64,000 bases of DNA, taken from assembly GCF_009792315.1 (NCBI RefSeq), contig NZ_CP045542.1, forward strand, positions 434,001 through 498,000. Direction: 5' to 3'. The position numbers and the translations under genes are program-made. This stretch comes from Mycoplasma sp. NEAQ87857. GTDB lineage: Bacteria; Bacillota_I; Bacilli_A; Mycoplasmatales; Metamycoplasmataceae. Shown piece after piece: positions 19,882 to 33,933 of the stretch. The notes under the pieces are model-generated. The model made no database searches, was not told the origin of the DNA, and saw only the letters and a list, made by a program, of their open reading frames with translations. The stretch's first letter is position 1, and every line of letters starts with the position of its first letter.

Positions 19882-20907
19882 CTATCTTTGTCTTCTTAAA
19901 GCATCTTGGATGCTTGAACCAATTAATTGCACAGAAGCAGTAATTAAAATTAATAATGTTGATGGAATAAATACATATCTTAAATATGATGGGAATACTT
20001 GTTGGCCTGCTGCAATTAAGTTTCCTAAAGTAGGTGTATCTTTAATTGATAAACCAATGAAAGCTAAACTAGCTTCTGAAAGAATAACTCCAGGAATAGC
20101 AAATACTAATTGAGTAACTAAAATTGGAATAATAACAGGAACGAAGTTTTTAAGAATTTTAATTGTAGGAGTTCCTAATACTCTAGAAGCAGCTACTCAT
20201 TCAAAGTTTCTTGCTCTACGTACTTGAGCTCTAACTTGTAAGGCCATTCCAATTCATCCAGTTAAGGTTAAAGCAAACACTGTAATACCAAAACTTGGTT
20301 TAGTAATAATAGTAACTAAAATCAAGATTAAGATTGATGGAACGTTACTTACAATTTTAATAATAAAAGTAATTATTTTATCAAATCAATCAAATTGACC
20401 CATTACTATACCAACACTAACTCCAACAATTACATTTATTGCTACAACTGATAATGATAATAATAAGGAATATCTTAATCCTCATCATAATCTAGCTCAA
20501 TAATCTCTACCAACTTCATCAGTTCCTAAAAAGTGATATACACCACTATTATCGTAAGAATTAACTGGTAAATCTTTATGGAAAACATTAGAAGCTACAG
20601 GATCTTGAGTGGTAAATGGAAGTATCATTGCTAGTATAAAAATAATTACAATAGTAACAAATCCAAATACACCAGCAAAGTTTTTAGAAAAACGATATAC
20701 AAATTCTTTAAATACTTTAGTTTGAGCACCTAAGTGTTGAGTTTCATTATATTCAAATACTTTTCCCGCAAGTTTTCATCCTTGATAGTTAAATGGTTGA
20801 ACAACCATATTTGGCTTTAAATCATCATCTTCATTAATTTCAGCTACATCTTGATTTTCTCTTATTTTATTAGCTTTTTTATTAATTCAATCTCTTAATT
20901 TTGACAT
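19882..20907 (-). CDS. oppC: Oligopeptide ABC transporter permease OppC
   Basis: A 341-residue inner permease subunit. A cytoplasmic N-terminal stretch of about 75 residues precedes the first membrane segment (FAGVFGFVTIVIIFILAMIL). The family motifs are present: FLGTDEVGRDYWARL, the EAA loop around EWVAASRVLGTPTIKIL, and the final segment ending near SIQDALRRQR. Trp residues at several places are TGA. The ATG at 20905-20907 overlaps the oppB stop by one base (TAATG). Together with OppB it forms the channel for peptides handed over by OppA. Confidence 0.93.
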
Positions 20908-21947
20908 TATTTAGCCTTTCTTCTAACTCTAGGATCAATTGCTTCATATAAAATATCTCTTAGAGTATAAGATAAAATGGTAAGCAATGTATAAAGTGTA
21001 ATTAAAAATAAAATAACATTATAATCTTTTGATTGGATCGCTTGAAGGAATGTAGCTCCTGAACCTGGGATGAAAAAGATTTGTTCAATGAAAAATCCAC
21101 CAATGAATGATCCTAAAACAACAGCAGGGAAGAATGTTGCAATAGGGAATAATGAAGGTTTAAGTGCATGTTTTCACACAAAACGGTTTTTACTTAAACC
21201 TTTTAAATATGCAAATTTAGCATGCACAGAGTTAATTTCACGATTTCACTCTGTACGAATATATTTGATGTAAACTAGAATACTACTTAATGATAGAGCT
21301 AACCCAGGTAGAATATAGGTTAAAAAGTCCTTTTCTTCAAATGCATAAGGTAAATGAATTGAACGACCTATGAAAACTAATACTAAAGCAAAGATTAATG
21401 ATGGAACTGATGAGAAAACACTAATAATAATTGTTGAAATATTGTCAGCTAAACCTCCTGGGTTTTTCCCGACATAAACACCAATACTAATTCCTAGTAC
21501 TACTGTAATTAAAACTGAAAAGATACCAACTAAGAATGATTTATAAAATCTTTCTCAAATAAATGAGTTAATTTCTTGTCCAGGGAATAATGATAAAGAA
21601 ATACCAAAATCCCCATGTAAAATACCTTTTAAGTAATTGAAATACCTTTGAATTAAAGGTAAGTTTAAACCATATTGTTCTTCAATCGCTGCTCTTTGGT
21701 TAGCGTCTTTTAATCCTGCAGTTAATGCATTTGAACCAGGAACAATATTGATTAAGAAAAATACAATAGTAATAACAATTCAAGCAACAATTATAAACTC
21801 AATGAAAGTTTTAATTAATTTTCAAGTTGATTTTAAAATTGGTGAATCTATTGCTAATAATTTTTGTCAAAGTTTTAAAGATGTATTCCTCTGGTTTGAC
21901 AAAATAACGTGATTATCATCGTTTTTAATTTTTGTTTTAAACAGCAT
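20907..21947 (-). CDS. oppB: Oligopeptide ABC transporter permease OppB
   Basis: A 346-residue permease subunit with about six membrane segments, the first around residues 47-68 (FIIVAWIVITIVFFLINIVPG). The family N-terminal motif is present as GDFGISLS followed by the permease core, and the EAA-like loop reads YLKGLSKNRFVWKHALKP. The C-terminus AIDPRVRRKAK matches the OppB/DppB family pattern D-P-R. The ATG at 21947 stands three bases after the oppA stop. The gene order A-B-C-D-F is the classical one, all tightly spaced. Confidence 0.93.
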
Positions 21948-21950
21948 TAA

Positions 21951-24900
21951 TTATCTCCCTTCTACGTTTAATGGTAACCCTGGTCTAGGTGGTTTTGTTA
22001 CATCATAAGCATATTGTAAGTCAAAAGTGAATAAAGAACTAACTCCTCCTACTTTTGATATTTCTCAGTTAGTATCAACCTCCATTAATGGAATAACAGG
22101 TGAAGCATCTCTAATAATTTTTTCAAAAGTACCAATTAATGAATAAACATAATCTTGAGTTCATCCTTGATCTTTATCTGCTTGACTAAAGTTTCCTGAG
22201 AAAAATCCATTTAATCTATCTGAATATTCTTGAATATCTTCATTATTTTTAATGAATGATAGTTCAATTGCTTTTTTTCATAAATCTAATTGTTGAGAAT
22301 TAGGTGTTATGGTTTTAGTAGTTTCGTTTAATCTTGCACTTGCATTTTGAGAATTTTTATAAATTTCATCGATTCCAAAAACATTAAATACATATGAATT
22401 TAAAACAGATTGTATGTTTGTTTTTTTCATATTAGTATTATTTAATAATAAATATCTAAGTAATTGTTTAATTTGCTCAGCACCAATAGCTACTTTTTCT
22501 TTATCGTTTAATTGATCTTGTACTTCTTTAAGAATTGTATTAGCTGTTTTTTCACTAAAATTACTAATTTGAACAGTATTTTGTGATTGTTTTAATCTAT
22601 TAAATTGTTCTTTTAATTCTGCATTTGAGTTGATAATATTTTGAATTACTTGAATTGGATGAGCTAATACTTGTTCAGCAGTTTGATTGGTTGAAAGTAA
22701 GTATTGTTGTACAAAATAATCAGCATAAATGAAATCACCAACTGGATTATTTTTAAATCCAAACAATGTTCCTTCAAGACTATTAATTCCATCACGTTTG
22801 AAAAATGCAGCAATGTAATCTTGAGGATTATTACCTCCAACACGGTCAAAGTTATCATAGATCATGTCGAATTTTCCAGTTTCTAAGAAAGCTGAATAAG
22901 TATTTCCTGGTAAAGTTCTTACATCAAGTTTAATAAATCCGTTTGAAGCTCTTTCGATTTTTTCTTTTAAGAATTCTCCAGCTTTATTTTGTTCAGCTGA
23001 ATCACCATTAACTAAGAAGCTAACAGTTACATGATCAACATTAGGATGTGCTTTTTTGTATAACTCTACATAATCCATTGTAGTTTTTGGTTGATAGTAA
23101 ATATCAGTTCTAATTGTTCTTTCGAAATTGAATTGTTTTGCTAAGTGAGTAATGAAATCTAAATTTTGTAATCTATGAGTTTCATTATTTTTAGTTTTAT
23201 AAGTTTTATCTTCAAAGAACATTTCTAAGTTTCTACCATCAAATGTTTTATATTGACCATAAGCAGTTCAGTTAGTTACTGGAAGAGTAAAGTCTCATCC
23301 AACATAACGCAACATTTCTTCACGGTTAATTGCATAGAAAATTGCATTTCTTATGTTTTGATCTTGTACAGCACTATTTCCATTACTTTCTTGATCTAAG
23401 TTAAATGCTAAAGCAATAGTTCCATAACCAACATTTTTCTTTAAATATTTACGATATTCTTTACTTGTTCAATAATCATTAATTTTTGAACCTGGAATAG
23501 TGGTTTGTGAAATAATACCATCTTCAAATAAAATAGAGTTAACATTTCTTTGAGTTGAGAAAATAATTTTAACACTATCAGGAATAACGTTTTCTACATC
23601 AAAGTAATCTCTATTTTTTCTTAAAATAATAAATCCTTGAGGTCCAAAAACAATTTCTTCAGGACTAACTTTAAATGGTCCTGTGGTTAAGAAATTACTG
23701 GTTGAATTACCGTATTTTAATATTCCTCCACCTTGAGTTTCAACATATTTACGGTTAATTGGGAAAATTCTTGATAAAGTACTTGAAAGTAAGAATGATA
23801 AATTAGGAGTTCCATTTTCATTAAAAATCATTGTAAAACTGTTTTCAGAGTTAGATAATCCTTTTGAACCTGCTTTTAGAATTTTTTGTCCAAATGTTTT
23901 TGAAGAACTATCTTCATCTTGTACCACAGTAAAAGTTTGATAAGGGTTTACATAAGGATTTTTAACTAAAGTAACTTCATATTCACCTTTTGCATCTTTG
24001 ATTTTAAATTGTTGTTTATCTAAATTAAGATCAAAATTAGGGTTGTATTGAATGTTGTTGCTAATTAATGAATTTGGATAGTCTAAGAATAATTGACCAG
24101 TATAAAACCCAAATGATAAAGCTGCATTTTTGATTTCTTCAATTTCTTTAGCGTCATTTTTTGATTGAGATTGTCATACTTTTTGATTTGGATCTTGAAC
24201 ATACTCTCCACGACTGTTTTTAATGTAGTTTCTTCTACCTCATGGATTTTTGTAGAATCTTCCATGCACTTTATTATATTTAATTTGAGCATTGATGAAC
24301 TTTTCAGCTCCTTCAATGTTCATTTTTTTAATTTGGTCTAATTTTTCAGATCCTGTATTGAAATCTAAAATATATTCTAAGTAATCTCTTAAATCTTGTG
24401 AAGTTACCACATCACCATTACTTCAAAAGTTTTTATTATCATTGGTATAAGCAGTAACAGCCATATAGTTATTTTGGTTTTTTGGGTTAGGAAAAGCATA
24501 TAAGGTTGCATCACCTAATGCAATATTACCACTAACATCAGAACGTCCTACTCCTCCAAAAATACTAAAATCTTGTAATGGGTATGATGAACCTGTCATT
24601 CTATTAGTTCCATTTTCTTTATTTAATGAACTTGAAGCAAACCCTTGTTCTTTAGGATCTTCTTTAGTTCTTGTAATGTACTCATGGAAATTAGCTGTTT
24701 CAGGACCTAATTTTCCTTCTTTACCTTCTTGAATATCCATAATCACAAATGAATATCTACCTGTATTTAATTGTCTTTTTAAAGCATCAGTAGGACCATT
24801 TTTAAAGTATGATAAAACCAATGAAGGTAAAATTTTATCTAATGATTTTTTAGTAATGTAATTTAAACTACTAATTGGTTCACTAACTAAACCTAAATCA

Positions 24901-25082
24901 TAAGTTGCAGTATCTTTTTTAAGATTATTAATATTAGTTGGTGTATCTAATTTACTCTTAAAGTTTTTTTGATTCTTAGAATCATCATTTTTGGTTTCTG
25001 AACTAGCACAAGCTACTGCAATTCCCATAATAGGAGTTGTAGTTAATGCTAATAACGAAAGTTTTCAATTTCTTTTTTTCAT
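21951..25082 (-). CDS. oppA: Oligopeptide-binding lipoprotein OppA
   Basis: A 1,043-residue substrate-binding lipoprotein anchored outside the cell. Signal peptide MKKRNWKLSLLALTTT leads to lipobox AVACAS with Cys at about residue 25. The frame is open across many TGA Trp codons; a shadow frame at 24083-24316 is not real. Typical OppA proteins are about 540 residues, but mycoplasmal ones, such as P100 of M. hominis, are about twice that size, which fits. The body contains solute-binding-family stretches such as NREEMLRYVGWDF (rich in TGA Trp) and RDGINSLEGTLFG. In M. hominis OppA also acts as adhesin and ecto-ATPase; whether this one does cannot be seen. It follows the PDxFFG gene by 10 bases with AGGAG before the ATG. 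Confidence 0.88.
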
Positions 25083-25092
25083 AATTCTCCTA

Positions 25093-28000
25093 TTATCCAA
25101 TATTGTTAAACTGATAATTAATTCCTAATATTGCTTTACCAGTTTTGGTGTTATTTTTTTTCTCAGCATAAATTTTAATTGGTGCTTGAGAAGCTAATTT
25201 TCCATTTTCCCCAATAACATCTTCGCTTCCAAGTGTAAAGTTTCCAACTACTTTTTTATCTTTATCAGCAAATTCAACATAATATTGTTGTTGAGGATCT
25301 AATAATTTATCTCTATATTTAGACATATAAGCATAATCACTAATTCATGATCCATATCCATATTCTGATAAGTATTTTTTAGTTGTTCCATCTCCTTGAC
25401 GTGTTAAATAGAAAATGTTATTAGTGTTTTTTGAATGAATTGGTAAATATGCAATATCTTTAGGATTGTTGATGTTAGTAAATTTTAAGAATTTAGCTTG
25501 TTTTAATAAGTCTAATGAAGCAAATCCATATAAAGTTACTGCATCATAATCTTTATTTCTATTAATTCCTGAAATAGTTCTATTACCAACTCCATAGTTT
25601 AATAATTGAGAAACAAAGAATGCTTCAGGTTGATTATCAACTAAAGTTTTACCATCAAATGATGTTAATCTTCTTTCATCTTCTGGAATAATTACAGGAT
25701 TTCTATTATCATCATAAAGTTCCATTTTAATTTTAGCTTTTTGAGCTCTATCAACAAAGTATCCATTTTGGTGTTTTAATAATTTACCAAAGTAACTTGA
25801 TTCTCTTGTTTCTCTGCTTGAGCTTGAAAGATTGTTTTTGTTGAATAAAATTAGAGTTTTATCAGCTTGTTGTTCATTTTTCTCATATTGATTTAAACGT
25901 TCTTTAATTAAGTTTAATCTATCAGATCTAGCTTCTTCTAATTCTTTTTGAATATCTTTAAGTTTAAATCTTTCTTTTAAATTTAATTCATTGTTTTTGA
26001 ATTTAGCATCTAAAACAGTTTTTTCATTTGTTAATTTTTGAATTTTGTTATCTAAATCATCTTCTTTATTTAATGTTTCTTCTCAAACTTTAAGATTTAG
26101 TGCTCTTATTGCTTTATTTTTTCTTACATCTGATACCCAACTAAACGCTTCATTGAATTTCTCGCTACTTAATTTAATTGAATTTAAAAATTCTAAGCTA
26201 GTTACATCAACAATATATTCTAATCCTGTTTGCCCTTCATTAATATCTTTTAAGTATTTTGGTGAATTTCCAAAATTATCAATTGGAACAAAAGTAGTTT
26301 GAACATAATCTCTAGTTAATGTTTCAGCAATTGTATAAATATAATCAGTAAATTTATCGTTTAATAATGGTTCAACTCTAGTTGCAAAATAAGTAGAAGC
26401 ATCATTTGAAGGAGTTCCGGTTGAAAATTGTGAATACACAAAATCACTATAGAAACCTTTAGCTTTATAACCTAAATCTTTTCAAGTTATTATTCCTCCA
26501 AGGAATAATAATAAATCTTGAGCATCAACATTTGCACCATAATCTTTTAAATTATTTTTTTCTAAGAAGCTTGCTATTGCTCTTTGGATTGCATTTGGCG
26601 AAACACGTTTACCATCATTAAAATCAAGATATGCATCACTAGGAACATATGAACGATAAATATTTTGATTTTCAAAATATACTCCATAATCTTTTGATAA
26701 GAATGCAGCATTTTGTTCCATTTGAGTTAATGGGTTAAAGTTTTTAACAAATAACATTAATCCTGATTCTCTAAAACGTTTCATCGCTTCATTAGCTAAT
26801 AATTGTTCATTAGCAATAATTGCTTGATTATTAGGATCATTTTCTTTCATTAATTGAGCTTTAAAGGTTTCGAGGTTAAATTTAGTTTTAACATAATCAA
26901 TATCTCAATTAAAGATAAAATTATTTTCTTTTGCATTTGATGCAGCTTGATCTAATTTTGCTTTAGAATAATCCATTGCACTAAATGTTAAAAACGCATC
27001 TAATGAACTAAATCACATTTGAGCACTAGTTGCATTTGGATTTAAAGCTACAATGGAAGCACCTAAAGATTGAGATTTAGCATCTTTGTTTAAGATGGTA
27101 AATCTTGAATTATTAGTATCTAAGTTAAACACTAAATTAGTTAGAGGTTTAGCTAAAGTTAATCCTGATACTTGATTATCATCGTAAGCAAATTGTAAAA
27201 TACCTGTTCTCATTAATAACGATAATAAATCATCAAATCCTAATTGAATAGCACCTTCAGGAGCTACTAAATCATATTGTTTAGCTAAGTCTCTTAATCT
27301 AGAAAGATTATTACCATAAATACTTTCATTTAATAAAGTTGATGATTGTAATCTTGGCATAATATATTCATTATTACCAATTTTAACTACCCGGTTAATT
27401 TGAGCAAATCTAGGAACAGTATATCCTGTTTGAATATTATAACTAACAGAACTTTGTTTTCATAATCTAGGTAAATCACCTAAACCAGCTTCAACAGTTT
27501 TTGCGGTTGCATTATCTTCACCTTGAGCTTGTATTGCTTCACTATTATATAAAGTAAGTAAGATGTCTTCAATAATACTTTTTCCACCAAGAGCTAAATA
27601 ATGGTATGCTTTACGCATTTTTCCACCAAGCTCTACACCTAATAGGTTATATGATGGATTTTTTTCAATTTCATCACTACGATATTTAATAGAATTAATA
27701 GTTCCTTGATCATCAACAGCACCTAGTAAGTTAATAATACTAAATGCAGGATCTGGACCTAAAATAGTTGCAGAATTATTTCATCCACTTTCATGCACTG
27801 AATTAGAATAAATGTTTTTGATTGCATCTTCAATAGTTTTAATTTTTTGTTCATAATAATTAGCACTATCTTCATCTAAAGGTGTATTTAACGGTACTAC
27901 AATTGCAGGAGTTCCATCATTGTTTAATAATTTAACTTTAGTAATAATTAATTTTTCTTGATCATTTGTTTTTGCATCTACTATACTTACTGTGAATTCG

Positions 28001-30939
28001 TTTTTTGATTCATCAGTAATTGTAACAACTCCAGCATCAATTAAACTACGACCTGAACCATCTTTGATAGTTGAATAAACATCTTTAGCTGAAACTTCAG
28101 CAATAATTGATTGTCCTGTAGTTGGATTAGTTCCAAATGCTTTTAATTTATCATCATAATATGGATTAATTGTTCCTGAATGTCTATCAAATGAGTTAGC
28201 TAAGAATAAATCACCGATTTTAACTCCTCTTAATTCTGCAGCTTTTGCTAATCCATTAAAATCTTGTAAGAAACGTCTTTTTGGATTTTGATTAATAGTG
28301 TCATAATAGCTTGCATTACGGTTAACACTTCCTCAAACATCAGCATCAGCTTCTTTTTCTCAAACTTTTTTACCATCTTTATTGGTTAAGAATTTATATT
28401 TGAAAAATTCTCCAGTACTTGTTTCATTGTCTAAAGCATTAACTTTATAAATGTCAATTCCTGTACGAGCTTTTAAATAGTTTTTTAAATATTCAACATT
28501 TAAATATCCACTATCATTAGCTCCACCACGTACACTTAATGCACCTGTATAAACACTATTGTTTTCTTTACCAATTTGAGTTAACATTTGTAAAGTATAA
28601 TGATGACCATATTCGTGAGTTCCAACATATTTTAAGAAATCAGTTGAAATACCTTCAAAACCATCAATAAAACTATATAAAACTAAAGGTAATCCAATAC
28701 TGTCATTAACGTCTAATCCTTTATATGGGCCATTAACAACTTGATATTCATAAAATCCTTGATCATTTAAAACAGATTCAATATGTGGTCCATTTAATTC
28801 TTTTAATAAAAATGGAAAATCTCTAGTAACTTTTTCAATTAATCCTGGATATACTTCATTATAAATTTGGTAATCTCTACTTTTGATTCCAGTTAATAAT
28901 TGTCCATTTTCATCATAAGTATTGATTTTTTCAGGACCTACATTCATTGTGATTGGTTTAATTGAACCTTGATATTCAACAGCATCTTTAAAACTAGTAA
29001 ATTGTTCTCTATTAGCTTTATCATCTAAATTATTATTAAATGAAACTAAATAAGTTTGATTATTACTATCTTTTAATGTTACAAATAAGTTAAAAATATT
29101 TTTGTTATTAAATTGAGTTTTTTGAACTTCAAAATTAGTTATTTGGTATTTGGTAATTGATTTAGCATTTTCTGGAGTTTTAGCATATTCATATGCTTGA
29201 CCATAATTTGCAAAAAATCTATCTTGGTTAATTGTTGGGTCGTGATATATATAAATATTTTTATCTAAATAATTATTAACATCATAAAAATCTAAAAAGT
29301 TTAAAATTTGTTGATTTACTACTTGTTCTAATTGTTGTAATGAAACAACTTCAACAAATGAATTAAGTGATTTTAAATCTTGTAACACATATTGACCATT
29401 AACATCTTGATTATTTTGATCTTTGTAAGTGAATGAAATAATCATGTGTGGAATTTTATTACCTTCTGGGTTGTTGTATTCTAATTGTGAGATTTCAACT
29501 TTGGTAATAGTTGCATCTTTAAGTTGATTAAATTCAATATCTTTAAAATCATTTAAATGAGCATTTTTAATTTGGTTAAATTGATCAGCTGTGATTTTTG
29601 AATTTAAGAATAATGTTTTTTTCTGCTCTGTAGGTAATTGTGGTTTTGTATTATTTCTATCTATTTGTTTTGGTAATGGTAAAGAGTATTTAGGATCATA
29701 ATCTTGACCAACAAATAATTTTACTTTTTGGTTTAATAATCTACCAGGCATAATGATGTTTGCAAAAACATCTTTGTAATCAGGTTTATTTCTAATAGTT
29801 ACATTAGCATCTTTATCAACTGATCTAGTGTAATTATTTTTTACAATCGAAGCTAATGGAATATCTTTTAAGTATTGAGTAACTTGTTGATAAGAAGCTA
29901 CATCTTTAAAAGCACTATAAGTTAAAGCATCAGTTGCATTTCCTCTACCACTAATGCTGCTATATATAGGTAAAGTCCCAAAGAAAGCATCAGGATAGAA
30001 TTTAATTTCACTTGATTCTTTATGTAAAGTAGAGTGATCTCCTAATGTAATTGAGTTACCATTTCTTGTTACCCCTGAAACTATTCTAAAGACATTTAAA
30101 GTAATAACATCAGGTCCTCAAGCAACATTGTTCATAAATCATTTAGAAAATTCAATAAATTGTTTTGGTCTAACAGCTAAAACATATTCATCAGCAAATA
30201 TAAATGATCCATATTTAATATTTAAATTAAATGATTCTTTGTATCTTTTAAAGTATTCTTGGTAAAAATCATCGAAGTTATATTTTACTTTTGGCTCACT
30301 TATAAATCAAAATTCAGTTCCTTCTTGATTAGTTGAAGCAATAACTTTTGATTTTTGAGGATCATAAATTTCTAATTCAGGTACTAATTGCCCCAAATGT
30401 TCAATGATTGATACATTATGTGGTGTATCTTTTTTATCTTTTAAAAGATTTTGTAAAAATTCTAAGAAATTCAATTTAGTTTTATTATTAACTAAATAAA
30501 ATGATTGGTAATTTAAATCTGTCTGCCCTACTAAGTTATTATTGTGGTAAATATCAACTTTGTCATTGTTTACTCTGTAATCTAAACTAGCAAAATCTTG
30601 ATTGTATTTGGTTAAATAGTTGGTTTGAAATTCTTTTAATGTATAAGTTTTACTTTTATCATCTAAATAATAAAATTTTGAACCATCGTTTGAACTTTTT
30701 GCAACTACGTTTCCTTGATTATCTTTAACATCTAAAGTTGAAGTAGTTTTACCTGATCTAAATTTTGAAAAATCATTTATTAATAATTTTGAATCAATTG
30801 GTGATTTTGAACCTAAAACTTCATCTGAATTAGCTGAATAACCAAACATTGAACCAATAACTACTCCTGTTCCTGCGGTTAATATACCAAGTGAAATAAG
30901 TAATTTACTAGTTAAAGAAAGTGGTTTTTTTCTTTTCAT
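25093..30939 (-). CDS. Giant PDxFFG-family surface protein with an HEYGHH zinc-protease-like motif
   Basis: A single 1,948-residue frame once TGA is read as Trp; I checked the joins between the shorter open stretches and found no in-frame TAA or TAG. The N-terminus (MKRKKPLSLTSKLLISLG then a hydrophobic run to about residue 32) is an uncleaved anchor or signal without a lipobox. The mycoplasma-specific PDxFFG motif occurs as PDAFFG at residues 316-321. GTHEYGHHY, with the first His at residue 775, matches the HExxH zinc-metallopeptidase signature. Residues about 1540-1700 are coiled-coil-like. The role of PDxFFG proteins is unknown. Co-transcription with oppA suggests surface proteolysis that feeds peptides to the importer. 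This is inference. Confidence 0.85.
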
Positions 30940-30954
30940 TGATATCCTTTCTTG

Positions 30955-33906
30955 TTATTGACCATTAGTTGAACCAAAGGTTCTTAAGATGTTACTAATT
31001 GGGTCATTGGTTGCAGTGAATTGTGCTAGCTCTTTTAAGACATTGAAACTAGCTATTTCAGTTGCATAAATTTTTGCCAAGATTAATGGACTAAGTACAA
31101 CATCTTTTTTATCATAATGTGTATTGATGTATTTAGCATATCCTGTTTTTTCAAAAATATATTTTGTTTTATCGTTTAAGAAATTGTAATATTCAGTTCT
31201 AACTTGAGCTAACTCATCTTTTAATTGGTCGATATTATTAGCATTATTTTCTATTGCTGTTAATAAAGCTTGGTTTGCTAAGTAGTATCTTCTTTCAATT
31301 TCTAATAATTTAGCTTTAACTTTATCAGCTGAATATTCATTATCATCTGATTGTTGTGAAATATCATTAATATCGATATTAGTAATATTAATATATGGTT
31401 TATTTTGATTATCTTCATGACCAAATGATCATAAATCTGAATATTGATTAAATATGTTAATTAATTCTTTATCAAGTTCTTTTTTAGGATCAAGTTTTAA
31501 TTTATTTAATGTTGAACCATTAATTAAGTTCCATTGTCTAATAAAAGCATATAACTCTTGAGCAGGAACTACATAACTACGTTCGTCAAATGAATTTGCT
31601 TGAGCAGTTTGAATTTGCTCTTCAAGGCTTTGAACTTTTTCTTTTGCACTATTTAATTCTGAATCAATAGTTTCTTTTCTTGAAGTGCTAAATGATTCAT
31701 ACTTATATTTTAAATCTTGTAAATCACTTAAACTAGGAGTTGCTTCTGCTGTTGCATAAGTATTAACATTATTAATAAATGATTCATAATTATCTTCATA
31801 ATCTCACATAATAGCATCTACTGAAGCACCTTCGGTTTGGAATTTTGCTTTTAATTCTTGTAATTTTGGATTTAAAGTTTTGATAAACGTTCATAATACT
31901 TCAGCATTATCAGTTTCTGTTGGTCAAGGAGTATTCAATACTTGAGCAACATTGTTTGTATAAAAATCACTAATAGCTTGTTTTTCTTCTAAATCAGTTT
32001 TAGCAAAATTTAATCTTTTTACTAATTTTTTATCACTAACTTTAAATTTCATTATTGCTTCTAATGCATCACTTTTAGGATCTACTCCTATAGTGGTTCA
32101 ATATGAATATAATTTAAGCATTTGTTTAATATATTCATTAGCTAACTTAGTAGCAACATATTTATCAAATGCTTGATTGAAATTATCACTAGGCATATTA
32201 TTAGCTTTAAAATAAGCTTTTCTAAGATCTGCTTTTAAATCCATATATGGATGGAAATCACTGTCAAAATCTTCTTCATTTGCTTTTGGATTAACTTTAG
32301 AAACTATTAAGTTTCAACTTTCAGTTTTTAATTCTTCTGTTTTAGCAGCATATTCTGCTTTTTTAGCATCTAAATCTTGATTTGAAACTAATCATGAAGA
32401 GATTTTATCTTCAATTTCATCAAATTGACCTAAAGTATCATAATAATTAACTGATCTATCACTATATTCAAAATAAACTAAGAATTTAATTTCACTCTCA
32501 ATAACTTCATATAATGTTCTATAAGGTAAAGAATAAATATAATTTGAGCCATTTACAAAAATCATTTCTCTTATTAAAGCTAAAATTGATTTAGCTTTAG
32601 TTTTTAATTTATCAACTTTAGCTGAAGGTAAAATTTTATTATTTAATGATTCAGGAAATAGTGATCTAGTGTATGGTTGATTATTAGCATCATTTGGTAA
32701 TCTTAAGCTTGGTAAATATTGATCACTTGTTATGTCTCTAAAAACATATTTACTCATATTTTGATCTAAACTAATAAAAGCACCAATTTGATCAACTAAA
32801 TTAGCTTGTTGATCATCTACTAGTGGTTGAAACTTAGTAATTAAATCATCAAAAGTTTTAGTAATACCATCTTTAACTTGTGCTCCTGTTAATGAATTGA
32901 TTAATCCATCATAAACACTAGCATTATTTGATTTAACTAAATCATTAACTTTTTTAAGCTCATCTAATCTTCATTTTAATAATTCATTGACATATTTACT
33001 ATAAACTGCATCAGCTAAAATAATTTGATCAGATGAACCATTACCAAACAACTCTAAATATTGAGGATTTTTAGATTGTGCATAAATTTGCTCATATAAT
33101 TTAGTTAATTTCAATAATCATTGGTGTAAATTCTTTGGAGTTACATCGTCTGTTAAAGTTTCAGCAGCTTCTAAAGCAAATGCACTATATTTTAAATTTA
33201 AATCATTGCTTATTTTAATTAAATTAGCATTGTTTGGATTTGCTGTTAATGATTTAGCTAAATGTTTATTAATTTGAGAATAAAATGTATTGATGTAATT
33301 AAATGCTTCATAATAAGCTTGTTTAATACTTAGGTTTCTCTTGAAATTTCTTAATTGATAAGCATTAATTTGTGTTTGTAATGATTGAATTTTTCTATCA
33401 AGCATTTCTTTTTCTTCAACAGATAAATTAGCTTTTGCTTTTAATTCAGTTTCTACTGCTTCTTTTTCTTTTTCTAATGAAGCAATTTTATTGTTTAAAT
33501 CATTAATATCATTATTTAATTTAGCTTTTTCTTTTTCAAATAAATCATTTAATGCTTGTCTAGATTTATTAATTTCATCTAATGTAGTACCATTTACTAA
33601 CATTGAACCTAAATTATTAACTAGTTCATTACTTAATTGATATTGTTTTTGAATATCTTGTTCATTTGAAATTTCACTTAATTTAATTAATAAATTTCTA
33701 ACTGAATTAGAATTTGAAGCACCATTGGTTTGAAGCAATCTAAGTGTTTCATTAATTTTTTGCTTATTCATATTGATTTTAGCTAATAGCTCATTATCTT
33801 TTTCTTTGTCTTTTGGTTTTAATTCTTGATTAACACAAGCAACAACTAAAGGTGTAGATAATATTGGAGCAACCAACAATCATGACTTTAAACCTTTATT
33901 TTTCAT
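30955..33906 (-). CDS. Large coiled-coil surface lipoprotein, first gene of the opp operon
   Basis: A 983-residue lipoprotein. Signal peptide MKNKGLKSWLLVAPIL leads to lipobox LVVAC with Cys at about residue 24. A clear heptad coiled coil spans about residues 115-185, followed by long helical Lys/Asn/Ser-rich stretches; a second charged helical region lies around 740-800. I recognise no enzymatic motif. TGA is used for Trp at many positions. Its stop is 15 bases from the next start, with AAAGGATAT as Shine-Dalgarno, so it heads the lipoprotein-PDxFFG-oppABCDF-lipoprotein unit. Its ATG is only about 30 bases downstream of the tsf terminator hairpin. A partner or scaffold role at the surface is guesswork. 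Confidence 0.82.
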
Positions 33907-33933
33907 AAAATCTCCTATTGTTTAAATTCGCAT

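Noticed and set aside
24083-24316. Separate small gene inside oppA
   Set aside because: It is in another frame within oppA, has no Shine-Dalgarno sequence, and the oppA frame is open across it.
25093-30939. A series of broken open frames that looks like a decayed gene
   Set aside because: All breaks are TGA in a single frame. With TGA as Trp the gene is intact, as in the rest of the window; the same holds for the lipoprotein, opp, cls and giant genes.
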